Positions 1-8,470 of a DNA stretch of 33,726 nt are shown here, piece after piece. Location of the stretch: NCBI GenBank assembly GCA_013359215.1, contig JABWCH010000035.1, forward strand, positions 1 through 33,726, written 5' to 3'. Below the pieces are notes generated by a model. The model searched no databases, was not told where the DNA came from, and saw only the letters and a program-made list of their open reading frames with translations. Positions within the stretch are counted from its first letter, which is position 1. Every line of letters starts with the position of its first letter. The stretch comes from Candidatus Brocadiia bacterium. GTDB lineage: Bacteria > Planctomycetota > Uabimicrobiia > Uabimicrobiales > JABWCH01. The translations under genes were made by a program, and so were the position numbers.

Positions 1-83
1 AAAAGTTTTTAAAGGGGGTTTGGGGGAAAATTTTTACAAAAATTTTCCCCCAAATAAAAATCTCTTTGCGTAACTCCTATTAT
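1..83 (+). repeat. Dispersed palindromic repeat, copy A (cut by window edge)
   Basis: The core at 22-51 is a near-perfect palindrome: G5-A4-T5, a central AC, then A5-T4-C5. It is preceded by an A/T-rich arm with a G5-T3 tract and followed by a tail ending in GTAACTCCTATTAT. The same element recurs at 21391-21510 (opposite strand), 29843-29951 and 32041-32125. It lies just downstream of the stop codon of the GlmS-like gene, so it could also act as a bidirectional terminator, but there is no clean U-tract after the hairpin. Confidence 0.85.
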
Positions 84-115
84 TTAATTCTGATTCCTAG
101 ATGGAAAGGAACGGA

Positions 116-3100
116 TTAGGTTGATTCTCTTGCGACACCATCCATAATCGAACGAGCAATATCCTGAGCATCGTTGCAGCAAAGAATATGAACAGGAACA
201 AGATTCAGAAGGTTGTCTGACCATGGGATGTTTGCTTCTGTGACCATATTCTGTATTTCTTCATACTGAGAATAAACCATGGCTTTGGCTTCTTCTTTGG
301 TTATTTTTTCCGCAAAATCAATATGGAAAAGGATTTGGTGTGTAACAACGCCTTGGGGCGAAAAAATAGGAATAATCAAAATCGGACGGGAATCTCCTAA
401 GCCATACCCTATAAACAAATCCCCTTTCTGCACCACGCTGCGCTTTGTTCCCACAAGAGGAACAGGCGCATTGGCAGAGCGGGATGGGAGACTGGCAGCA
501 AATCCTTCCCTTCTTAGCAAACGCACAGTACTCTCTTTCGTTGGCTGCCCTGATATATTCAAATTTTGGATCTGATAATAGCTATAGCCTTTTATATTCG
601 CAATCGCATGCTGGAGCTGGCGCAAACGTTGGAAAATGTGATCGCGTAAAGTCTCTGGAGGAATGCTTGCCTTAGCCATGGCATCGAATAAAATGCCATG
701 ATCATCCATTTCCAGACGGCTCGTGCCAACAGTAACGGTTTTTGCCTGATGTTTAATGGCATCAATAGGTCTTGCCATCTCTTCTACAGCACGATGCAAA
801 CGATCCACTAAAACATTCAAAATGGAAGTAGGCGTAGCAACCTGCCCAAACTCTTCATAGAATTGCTGCCTGGACATCCTTCCTGTTGCATGAGCAAGAA
901 GCATAGTGATTTCAGCACAAGTAGAAGGCGATAGAGAAGAATGAAATAATCCTTGCTGCCTTCTCTGGTGGAATTCTTTGCTGAATTGGAGAATATCTTT
1001 TTGTATTTCCACATTTCGCTCCAGGCTACTTTGGCTTCCTTGCGTAAGATTCATGACCAATCGATCTCTAAGACCTGCAAAAAAACGCGATTGGCGATGA
1101 ATGCTAAGAGCAGAATAGTAGCCAAAAAGATGCCCTGCGAGTGTATTCAGAATCAAAGAAGATAGCTCATCCGCCTTAGGAACTTCTATAATCCCCATAG
1201 CATAAGGATCAAAACGTCTTTCTCCTTCTTGTGTAATCACAATAGGCAACGAATTATGAGCCTTGAAGATGGCAACATCTTTGATAATATCGCCTAAAAC
1301 GCTAGGAGGGCTTCCTGCTGCGCAAACCAAAACCATCGGTTCTGAAGACAAGTCAATATGCTTCTTATCTTCTATATAATCGCAGGCAATCGATTTATAG
1401 CAAAGCTCAGAAAGTTTGATGCGTATTTCCTGTGCTGCGACATAGTTTGCACCACTTCCTACAATAGCCCAGTGGCGGCGCAGGAGCGACCATTTTTCAG
1501 CAAGCTCTGCGATTTTCTCTTTTTGTGCAATAACATGAGACAAAAGAGCAGGAAGGTTTTTTAGGGATTCTATTCTGGATAAGATTTCCTGAGAAGAAAT
1601 AGATTGAGTTGCCTGACCAATGGCAGTTGTAAGAATTTCTCCTGCTGTAACTTGCGAATAGAAAGCTTTTGTGGATGCAACAGACATTTCAATATCGCGG
1701 CCATCGCTTGTATAAAAAACACTATCGACCATAGTGGTAACCTGCGAATTTCTGCGGTTCACAATAGCCATAGTATATGCACCACGTTTTTTAACCATAT
1801 CGATAGCCCTGTTGGTGTCTGTCGTAGTCCCAGATTGAGTTACGGCAATTACCAGGATATCGCTCATATCAGGCTTAAGATAAAAACCAGAAAGCTCTGA
1901 GGATTTAATTCCTCTTACCTGGAAGGATTCCAGGGTTTTTTCCATACGATAGGCAATAGCAAAAGCAGCTATGCTGGCTGTTCCCTGGCCTATTGTATAG
2001 ATTTTTTTTATCTTCCCTTTTTGCAAAGCTTCCAATATCTTAGGAGAAAGAATCTTTTCCTGCTCTATATATATTTTATTTTCAAGATACTGAAATTTTC
2101 CTTTGATTGTGTTGATCATGGACGAGCTGGCCTGGTGTACTTCTTTGGCAAAGAAATGCGGGAAATTCTGGCGGTCAATATCTCTTGTCGTAATCTCTGC
2201 TTTTTTTATTTTTTCAGGTGCTAACTTAATAGGGATTCCATCATAATAGAAAGCTTGAATCCCTTCCAGGCCGCCTTTATTGTGATCCAGAATAAAAATT
2301 TGTCCTTGTGTTTCTGGCTTTCCTTGCACTCTGGGCGTTTCACCATCCATAGCCAGATAATACTCTGTGTCTTCTACGATGCCATAAACCTCAGAAGCAA
2401 CGATATATCGGTCAGCGGCAATGCCAACATAAATAGCTTGTCCGCTCCCTCGTAAAGCTAAAAAAACCTTGCCAGGCTCTAAGTCGCTTTGCAAGGCAAT
2501 GGCATGTGAGCCTGTAAATCCAAAAACAGCCTTACGGAAAGCTTGTTCCACGCTTAATCCTTTTTGTACTTCTTGCTGGACGGCTGTGGAAATGATTTTA
2601 GCATCGGTTGTGATCCTCTCCGAAATCTGCACATTCTGTTCCTGGGCTATCTTTTCTTTGAGTTCATCATAGTTATCAATGTCGCCATTGAGAACAGCAA
2701 AAATATGCCCCTTATTTTGATAAACAGAATGGGATTCCAGCTCAGGTATCTCTTCTTCCATGCTTTTGGTTACGCACACTAGAGCATTGTCCAGGGGATG
2801 GCAGTTGTAGATATTGATAATTCCATTAGAAGCCCATCGTGTATGGGAAAGATATTGTATGGGCTGAGAGCTGTTGGCAAGCGCGTAGTGAAAAAGATAG
2901 TCTTCCTGAATGAGCTTCCTTAGCTCTGTTACATTATCTCCTAGTTTTCCTACAGGGTTGCAAACCTTAAAAATAAAGCTTACTGTATGCCCATTTGGCA
3001 AAACACATTCCCTTATGGAAAGAGAAACAAGCTCTGTCAATTGCTTTCTTTCCAGAAATTTTTCCATAAGGCTGTTTTGTTCCAGACAGCGAGAAAATTC

Positions 3101-3763
3101 TTTATAGCCTTCGCTGGTAAAAGAAAGCGTAATGACAAAACCAGCCGAATCTCTACCGCGTATTTCCAGGCGATCCAGAATGTTGAAAATACTATTGATA
3201 CGTCGTAGGGCATGAAGTATGATACAAGGAACACTATCTAGCTTGATAACACTCAGCTTTTGCATTGCTGCCATGTTGGAAAAATGTTCTTTTTCGATTC
3301 GCCAGTGGATGTCTCTAAGCCGAATCAAAATAGCATTTTTGGCTTCATCCATTTCCCATTGGGACTCTTCTTGAGCAAGAATAGACTGGATTCTTCTAGC
3401 AATGGATTGTAGAATTTCTTGCTGTTTTGCATCTCTCACAAAAAGGCAAAAAAGCTCATCTTCTTGCAATCGGGTTTCTTTTTCTAATCGAGACAAAAAA
3501 GAGCTTTTATCCTTTAAGAAGTCGTCTATGGAAAAAAAACAAGACAGATCTTCCTCTAATTGTCTCCAATCCAGCACTTTGCCTGAAGTTTCCTGCTTAA
3601 ATTCCAAAATAGCAGTTAGCCCGCATCTTAATATTCTAGCATCAAACGGAAACAAAAGAACGGAGCCGAGAGGCGCGTTCTTAGGAAAATGCCCAAAATA
3701 AATCGGCGGCATTCTCTTTAAAATCTTTTTTCCTAATCTATGAAGTATACGCAAAATTTGCAT
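116..3763 (-). CDS. GlmS-like glutamine amidotransferase/double-SIS protein with N- and C-terminal extensions
   Basis: A 1,215-residue protein built on the glucosamine-6-phosphate synthase plan but twice the usual length (about 610). The second of two close ATGs is chosen as start (3763) because AAGGA lies 7-8 bases before it and abuts the first one. A class-II amidotransferase Cys-Gly (RCGLTAIL) is at about residue 47. After a roughly 130-residue insert come LEIRGRDSAG (about 199-208), HTRWASNG (about 307-314), NGD (359-361) and TTDAK (about 385-389), matching GlmS glutaminase-pocket motifs. SIS domain 1 follows the GlmS-like KEVHQASSSMINTIKG and contains TQSGTTTDT and SVASTKAF. SIS domain 2 spans about 750-890 and carries DKKHIDLSSEP where GlmS has its ELKHGP isomerase motif. 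About 325 C-terminal residues match nothing I recognise. Hexosamine-6-phosphate synthesis is possible, but altered isomerase residues make a divergent or regulatory role equally likely. Confidence 0.85.
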   Translation of the reverse strand: MQILRILHRLGKKILKRMPPIYFGHFPKNAPLGSVLLFPFDARILRCGLTAILEFKQETSGKVLDWRQLEEDLSCFFSIDDFLKDKSSFLSRLEKETRLQEDELFCLFVRDAKQQEILQSIARRIQSILAQEESQWEMDEAKNAILIRLRDIHWRIEKEHFSNMAAMQKLSVIKLDSVPCIILHALRRINSIFNILDRLEIRGRDSAGFVITLSFTSEGYKEFSRCLEQNSLMEKFLERKQLTELVSLSIRECVLPNGHTVSFIFKVCNPVGKLGDNVTELRKLIQEDYLFHYALANSSQPIQYLSHTRWASNGIINIYNCHPLDNALVCVTKSMEEEIPELESHSVYQNKGHIFAVLNGDIDNYDELKEKIAQEQNVQISERITTDAKIISTAVQQEVQKGLSVEQAFRKAVFGFTGSHAIALQSDLEPGKVFLALRGSGQAIYVGIAADRYIVASEVYGIVEDTEYYLAMDGETPRVQGKPETQGQIFILDHNKGGLEGIQAFYYDGIPIKLAPEKIKKAEITTRDIDRQNFPHFFAKEVHQASSSMINTIKGKFQYLENKIYIEQEKILSPKILEALQKGKIKKIYTIGQGTASIAAFAIAYRMEKTLESFQVRGIKSSELSGFYLKPDMSDILVIAVTQSGTTTDTNRAIDMVKKRGAYTMAIVNRRNSQVTTMVDSVFYTSDGRDIEMSVASTKAFYSQVTAGEILTTAIGQATQSISSQEILSRIESLKNLPALLSHVIAQKEKIAELAEKWSLLRRHWAIVGSGANYVAAQEIRIKLSELCYKSIACDYIEDKKHIDLSSEPMVLVCAAGSPPSVLGDIIKDVAIFKAHNSLPIVITQEGERRFDPYAMGIIEVPKADELSSLILNTLAGHLFGYYSALSIHRQSRFFAGLRDRLVMNLTQGSQSSLERNVEIQKDILQFSKEFHQRRQQGLFHSSLSPSTCAEITMLLAHATGRMSRQQFYEEFGQVATPTSILNVLVDRLHRAVEEMARPIDAIKHQAKTVTVGTSRLEMDDHGILFDAMAKASIPPETLRDHIFQRLRQLQHAIANIKGYSYYQIQNLNISGQPTKESTVRLLRREGFAASLPSRSANAPVPLVGTKRSVVQKGDLFIGYGLGDSRPILIIPIFSPQGVVTHQILFHIDFAEKITKEEAKAMVYSQYEEIQNMVTEANIPWSDNLLNLVPVHILCCNDAQDIARSIMDGVAREST

Positions 3764-3972
3764 ATTCATTTCCTTTTAAAAAATACCAATTTCCCCATAA
3801 AACTGTCAACTTAAGAAGGTCAAACTGGAGCAGCCGCTCCGTGTAAGCCTTCTTTCGGGAATCCAAAAAACAGGTATCAAGCTTTTCTTTGTGCCAAGTT
3901 TAGCTTGACAGTGTTATGGGCTAGTATATAAAACCCTTTTCAGGGTAAAGAGTTGCATCGAAAACTTAACAG
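3764..3972. repeat. Intergenic region with inverted-repeat element
   Basis: No gene is seen. The ends of an element of about 112 bp carry ACTGTCAA near 3800 and its complement TTGACAGT near 3904. Bases 3841-3878 closely match the left arm of the inverted repeat at 22422-22454 (GTGTAAGCCTTCTTTC onward). A short GGAGC/GCTCC hairpin precedes this match. It looks like a decayed copy of a dispersed element and separates the GlmS-like promoter from the end of the 87-residue ORF. Confidence 0.5.
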
Positions 3973-4236
3973 TTATGGATAAGACATTTCCTGGATTTGT
4001 TTTTGCAAGTTATCTAAAATCTGCCCTCTGTCTCCTTCTATATCAAGCATGCTATTAAGCGTGTGCCTTTCTTGGGAATTAGTACAGATATGATCTTGTA
4101 GAAGCCGCAGAAAATTGCTGGAGTTGAGGGGGACAGCATAATACAAATCTTCAAATTTTTCTTTTGGAAAACAGATTGTATTATTATTGTCTTTGATCTG
4201 ATAAATGTCTTGTGAAAATTTTTCTATCTTAACCAT
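3973..4236 (-). CDS. Small hypothetical protein coupled to the TPR/PDZ membrane protein
   Basis: An 87-residue ORF with no signal peptide or membrane segment and no family that I recognise. It is mildly acidic and probably helical at its C-terminus. The start is supported by AAAGGA six bases upstream; this Shine-Dalgarno overlaps the stop codon of the upstream 1,055-residue gene, which ends 10 bases earlier. Translation is therefore probably coupled, which suggests that the small protein works with the large membrane protein. It is real with fair confidence because of spacing and ribosome-binding site; function is unknown. Confidence 0.65.
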   Translation of the reverse strand: MVKIEKFSQDIYQIKDNNNTICFPKEKFEDLYYAVPLNSSNFLRLLQDHICTNSQERHTLNSMLDIEGDRGQILDNLQKQIQEMSYP

Positions 4237-4246
4237 AGAATTTCCT

Positions 4247-7200
4247 TTATTTTAAATTAATGAGATAGCCCCATTGAAAAGAATTGCTTAAAAAAATATT
4301 GGGATTGAATTGGTCATTCTGTAACTCGATCCAATTGTCTTTGCGTTTAATCCCTATTTTTTTTATGTCTTTTAAATGAATTAAAATATCTTCATAGCAA
4401 TAGACTTTTTTCTCGTTCACGGTAACGATTCTATCTCCTGGCTGAAATGGAACTTCTTTTGATGCTTCCCATATTTCCAAATCCAAGTCAATTACTTTCT
4501 GTATGTATTTGTCATCAGGAATACTCTCTTTTTTCAGGCCAATCAACTCCTGGATTTCTTTAGACATTTTATACAGCCATGGGCCAAAAAGAATACGCTC
4601 TTTTTCCCCTGGTCTTTGCAATTTTTTTTGGGACAACACAATTTTGTTAAAAAGAGCAAACAAAATTTTCGCTTTTCTGCTGTTGTTTTGTTTGTAGGAA
4701 ACATACGCCATAGAAACAAAGTTTGCAAGAGGGATGTTTATCTGCTGTCCTTGTAGCCTTTTTTTTGCAAAAGCTTCTAATTCTTCACTTTTTTCTGCTT
4801 TATATAGCGCATATTGTAGTATTTCTTCTGCCGTAGTTTGTCCAGCCAGATCTTGGATTTTGTTTTCCAAAAGGTATTTTAAGAATATGATAGAATGTTG
4901 GGCTGCTGCATTAGGGGATGTTTCCCAAACAAGAATTGCCATGATAAAATGGTAACGGGGATATTGCGGATCTACGCTAAGAGCCGCCTGGATTACATCT
5001 ACTAGATCTTTTTTTGATATAGAAGAAGATTCAAATTGGTTTACGATTTCTGTACGCAGACTCATGATTTCGGATTGAGCATAAGTGTCATTGTTTTTTA
5101 AAGCTATTTGGGCATACTTTAAGGCATTGGTATATTCTCGCAAAGCCTTAGCAATTCTTATCTGGCCTCTTAGAGATTCTATATGCAAAGGCATAATCTG
5201 CAAAGCCTGGCTGTAATCCTCTTTCGCCTTTGCATAGTTTTTCTGTTTTTCCAGACATCTTGCCCTTATATAATAATAAGAAGCTGTTGGTGCTGTTTTT
5301 TTGGAAATAGCGTCAGATATGTCTTTTAAAGCAAGTTCAACAGAATCATTTTGCAAATAGCAATCTGCCCTATAAAATTTTGCTTCCAGGTAGTTTTCAT
5401 CCTGGTTTAAAATTTGATCCAATTTGGCTATTGCCTCTTTATATTGCTCTGCACGATATAGTTTTACAGCTTCTTCATAGACACTTCCCAGGTCAACACC
5501 AGGCGGTTTTTCTGTTTTTTTTTTACTATCATCCTGGGCTGCTACAGCCACAGGATCTTCAGAAGTTTTGATTATCTCTGCCTTCTTAACAGGAACAGCA
5601 GTATTCGAAGGAGATGTCTTCATAAAATATAGAACCAAGAGAATCAACAAAAGAATAAAGCCCAATAAAGAAAATAGCCATATTATGGTAAGATCGTTTT
5701 TGGGAGCAACCACCCTCCGTTTTCCAGAAGCACGCTCACGCTCTTGGGCTAAACGAGATCTTTTCTGTATTTTAGGACGTTTTCCTGATTGACTCTTTTG
5801 CTTATCTAGTTTTAAAGATTCTTTAGCTGGTAAATCTTCTATATTTTGGAAATTTTGTATTTCAGGAATACCAGAAAGGTTAGACGTTGCTGGCAAATCC
5901 ATTTCTTTAGGGAATTCTTGCAGTGGTCTTATGTCTCGCAGAGAAGCCTTTTTTGAGATAAAATCGTTGTGGTCTATTGCTGTAGGATCATCAGCTCCAA
6001 AAGCAAAAGGTATCATCCGTTTTGCCTGAGCAACATCAACCGTTTGATCCTGATTTTGTACAATAGGAAGACTATCGGGAATCCCTGGCTTCACTGTCTG
6101 GGCAAAAGGCAAAGCAAAGGCTTCCTGGTCGTCTTTTAAAGAATTGAAAAAGCCCGAATCCATCTCGTGAGATTCTTTGGCATTCTTCTGTATATCAAAA
6201 GGAGAATCATTCTGGAACGACCATTCTTGCGTTTGGGCTGTAGGTTCAGAAATAAAAAATTTATCAAGCCCTGCCTTTTGCAGGTCAATTTCTTTGATTG
6301 GGGCGATATTTTTGGGAGCTTCTTCAATATCAATAGCAGACCCAAGGGGCATGAGACCAAAGGTAGCAGATGGATCAGAATTGCTTTTCTTCTGGTTGGA
6401 TTCCTCTACAAAAGGAGGCTCTGCAAAACTTTCTTCCTTAAAACAATCTAAATCCATAGGCATTTCCAGCAAGGCATCCTGTGGCTTTGCCTGTCCAAAG
6501 CCGATCTCTGGCTCATCATCACCCAAGGTTTTCTGTACCAAAAAGTCATGATCCAGAAAGCCTGCGTCTGGAATATCATCCTGTTTTTCCTTTTTGACAG
6601 CTATTTCATCTTCTTCGCTTAGCGTATTGGAAACAGCTACTATGTCTTGCTCGTCTAAAGAAAAATCAAAATTAGGTGCATCTAAAATTTCAGGCAAAGA
6701 AGAAAAGGTCATATTGGCCTGTTTTCCCATGTCTGTGGAATCCAAACTTGGCAAGGTCTCAGGCTTGTCTTCTAAAAAATTTTCCTGATAAAGGACATCA
6801 GCATTGTTCTGCAAAAAACTTTTTTCTTCTTCCAGAGAAAAAGCAGGTTCTTGCTTTATATCCTCTTCTTGCGCTTTGGGGTCTTCCCATAATCCATTAT
6901 TTTTTTGGAGATGGCTTTCTAAAACGTCTTCCTCTTCTTCCTCTTCCTCTAATTCATCCCATTCAATAGGAACTGCATCAGGAAGCTGCTCTTGAATATA
7001 AGAAGAAGGCGGTTCTTCTGGCTTTTCTCCAACAGCTAAAAATTTTCCCGACGAATCCTCTAATTCTTCGATTTCTTCTAATTCTTCAATTTCTTCGATT
7101 TCTTCTCCAGACGTATTGTCTCTTTTAGAAAAAGAACAAAAAGGGCATGATGGAACAACAGATTCAGAAAGAGGATAGTTGAAAATACAGCCACATTGCT

Positions 7201-7414
7201 CACAAATACATTCTTGTAATTTTTGCTCTTTTAAAATAGTATGAATTTGCCCTTGTGTTATATACCCTCGGTTTAAAAGTATTTGTCCTAAATATTGCTT
7301 TTCTTCCTGGTTTTTTTGAATTTTCAAACTTTCTTCAATTTGTAGCCTTGTAGCAAATCCTTTTTGGAAGGCTAAAATTCCAAATAGCCTCAATTTATCA
7401 CTTATAGAAGCCAT
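4247..7414 (-). CDS. Membrane TPR/PDZ protein with N-terminal zinc ribbon
   Basis: A 1,055-residue protein. Residues 1-66 resemble the small helical domain at the start of GspE/PilB-type ATPases (LGQILLNRGYITQGQI), and cysteines 71, 74, 90 and 93 form a zinc-ribbon-like CxxC...CxxC. A long, very acidic low-complexity stretch follows (Glu runs about 105-185, disordered to about 540). A basic segment rich in K and R (about 540-570) precedes one membrane helix at about 575-598, so the N-terminus should be cytoplasmic and the C-terminus outside. The outer part holds three or four TPR units (about 640-775) and a C-terminal PDZ-like segment (FQPGDRIVTVNEKKV, about 985-1040). Start: ATG with AAGGA nine bases upstream. 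A scaffold linking cytoplasm and periplasm is inferred; no catalytic motif is seen. Confidence 0.85.
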   Translation of the reverse strand: MASISDKLRLFGILAFQKGFATRLQIEESLKIQKNQEEKQYLGQILLNRGYITQGQIHTILKEQKLQECICEQCGCIFNYPLSESVVPSCPFCSFSKRDNTSGEEIEEIEELEEIEELEDSSGKFLAVGEKPEEPPSSYIQEQLPDAVPIEWDELEEEEEEEDVLESHLQKNNGLWEDPKAQEEDIKQEPAFSLEEEKSFLQNNADVLYQENFLEDKPETLPSLDSTDMGKQANMTFSSLPEILDAPNFDFSLDEQDIVAVSNTLSEEDEIAVKKEKQDDIPDAGFLDHDFLVQKTLGDDEPEIGFGQAKPQDALLEMPMDLDCFKEESFAEPPFVEESNQKKSNSDPSATFGLMPLGSAIDIEEAPKNIAPIKEIDLQKAGLDKFFISEPTAQTQEWSFQNDSPFDIQKNAKESHEMDSGFFNSLKDDQEAFALPFAQTVKPGIPDSLPIVQNQDQTVDVAQAKRMIPFAFGADDPTAIDHNDFISKKASLRDIRPLQEFPKEMDLPATSNLSGIPEIQNFQNIEDLPAKESLKLDKQKSQSGKRPKIQKRSRLAQERERASGKRRVVAPKNDLTIIWLFSLLGFILLLILLVLYFMKTSPSNTAVPVKKAEIIKTSEDPVAVAAQDDSKKKTEKPPGVDLGSVYEEAVKLYRAEQYKEAIAKLDQILNQDENYLEAKFYRADCYLQNDSVELALKDISDAISKKTAPTASYYYIRARCLEKQKNYAKAKEDYSQALQIMPLHIESLRGQIRIAKALREYTNALKYAQIALKNNDTYAQSEIMSLRTEIVNQFESSSISKKDLVDVIQAALSVDPQYPRYHFIMAILVWETSPNAAAQHSIIFLKYLLENKIQDLAGQTTAEEILQYALYKAEKSEELEAFAKKRLQGQQINIPLANFVSMAYVSYKQNNSRKAKILFALFNKIVLSQKKLQRPGEKERILFGPWLYKMSKEIQELIGLKKESIPDDKYIQKVIDLDLEIWEASKEVPFQPGDRIVTVNEKKVYCYEDILIHLKDIKKIGIKRKDNWIELQNDQFNPNIFLSNSFQWGYLINLK

Positions 7415-7746
7415 ACCATTGATTCCTTAGAATTACCTATTCTAGGTAGCAGGTAAGTGTTCGAAAGATCCCATTACAAAGAAAGCCGAAAAATGGCTTT
7501 CACTTGTGCTACTAACCACTTCGGCTGTTTATATTTTATCAGGTGATTGCCCAAAAGCCTTAGTTCATAATGATTGCTTTCATAAAACAAATTCTATCAA
7601 AACATGAACTATTTTGTCAATCTATAATCCAATCGTTACGTAAAAAATCCCATCAGAACCATGCAGCTTGTCCCAACAGCAAAAAGAATCCTGGTATCCT
7701 TTGCTTTACCTGCCAAATATGCCTGACTTCCTTACAAATGGTTTCG
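7415..7746. other. Intergenic region at left edge of ATPase/TOPRIM module
   Basis: No complete gene is seen. It contains an imperfect inverted repeat (GTAGCAGGTAAGTG near 7447 against CACTTGTGCTAC near 7501), an internal AAAGCC/GGCTTT hairpin near 7482-7503, and the left copy of the 30-bp direct repeat (7626-7655). On the minus strand about 25 codons running into the repeat are open (ending [10 protein letters not shown], then a stop), possibly a gene remnant. Confidence 0.5.
7626..7655. repeat. 30-bp direct repeat, left copy (att-like)
   Basis: Identical over 30 bases to 9749-9778 and in the same orientation; the flanking bases differ on both sides. It contains the 8-bp palindrome TTACGTAA. 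The two copies bound the ATPase/TOPRIM gene pair with no other complete gene inside, as expected of an attachment site or of a segmental insertion through homologous ends. No integrase gene is in the window. Confidence 0.9.
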
Positions 7747-8466
7747 TTAGAAATTCTCCAATTCTTCCAAAAAAAGAAAAAAGCTGGCTATTTTTTTCTG
7801 CTGTTTTACATCCAGGCATAAATAATCATAGCGGAGCGATTCTGCTATTTGATAGATGTCTTTTTCTCGTTTTCTGTAATGTCTGCCAGCCAAATCGTAT
7901 ATTTTTTCAAGCACATTGGCAGGATGGTCATACGAAATCTCTGGATCATTCTGCAAAAGATCATATTGCAGATATGTCTGAATATAATTTGCTGTTAGTT
8001 TTGTATCTATGTGTTCAAACAAATTTGGATCCGCTAAAAACCAGGATTCTATTTCCATGATTGCTAAAAGAACTCTGATTTTGCAAATTTTTAGTGGAAG
8101 GGCTCGTTTGGCAATGACTTTTTCCATTGTATCCAGCAGCCTTTTTTCATCTTGTCTCTTTTGAGGATAAAGGTCTCGAAGTCCAAGAATTTTACCAAAC
8201 CCTTTATTTTTCATATTTTCGTAATTGTCCAGCATATCGCTCAAAAGTTTACTGTTCCCAATATCATCAGGCTCTCCGCCTATATCCACAATCAAAAAAT
8301 AGTTAAGACAGCCCGTTGTTGATGCCTTGATCTGAACAAAACGTTTTGCTCCTCGGATTTTTTCAGAAATGATTTCTACCTTATCATATCCATAAAGCGC
8401 ATATAGAAGTTTTTTTACAAAAATTTGCTCTGTCTGGCCTTCGACAAAAATGGCTACTTTCCTCAT
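7747..8466 (-). CDS. TOPRIM/DUF4276-like protein, partner of AAA ATPase
   Basis: A 239-residue protein beginning MRKVAIFVEGQTEQ, the first TOPRIM motif of DUF4276/RloB/OLD-type proteins (E9, E13). Further acidic motifs are the LGLRDLYP segment (D98) and MEIESWFLAD (E138, E140, D146), the last typical of DUF4276-like sequences. In such families the fold is expected to bind metal and cut nucleic acid. The start codon is four bases after the stop of the ATPase, and its AAAGGA ribosome-binding site lies inside the ATPase 3' end, so the two are coupled. The combination of an ATPase with a small TOPRIM effector parallels PARIS (AriA/AriB) and Gabija-like defence, but the effector here is not the DUF4435 of PARIS. 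Nuclease activity and a defence role are inferred. Confidence 0.75.
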   Translation of the reverse strand: MRKVAIFVEGQTEQIFVKKLLYALYGYDKVEIISEKIRGAKRFVQIKASTTGCLNYFLIVDIGGEPDDIGNSKLLSDMLDNYENMKNKGFGKILGLRDLYPQKRQDEKRLLDTMEKVIAKRALPLKICKIRVLLAIMEIESWFLADPNLFEHIDTKLTANYIQTYLQYDLLQNDPEISYDHPANVLEKIYDLAGRHYRKREKDIYQIAESLRYDYLCLDVKQQKKIASFFLFLEELENF

Positions 8467-8470
8467 GAAT

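Noticed and set aside
116..3763. Canonical glmS
   Set aside because: Twice the normal length, catalytic Cys not at the N-terminus, and isomerase motif changed; called GlmS-like only.
7668..8060. 130-codon plus-strand open frame opposite the TOPRIM gene 3' end
   Set aside because: No ribosome-binding site and no recognisable sequence; the opposite strand has strong family motifs.
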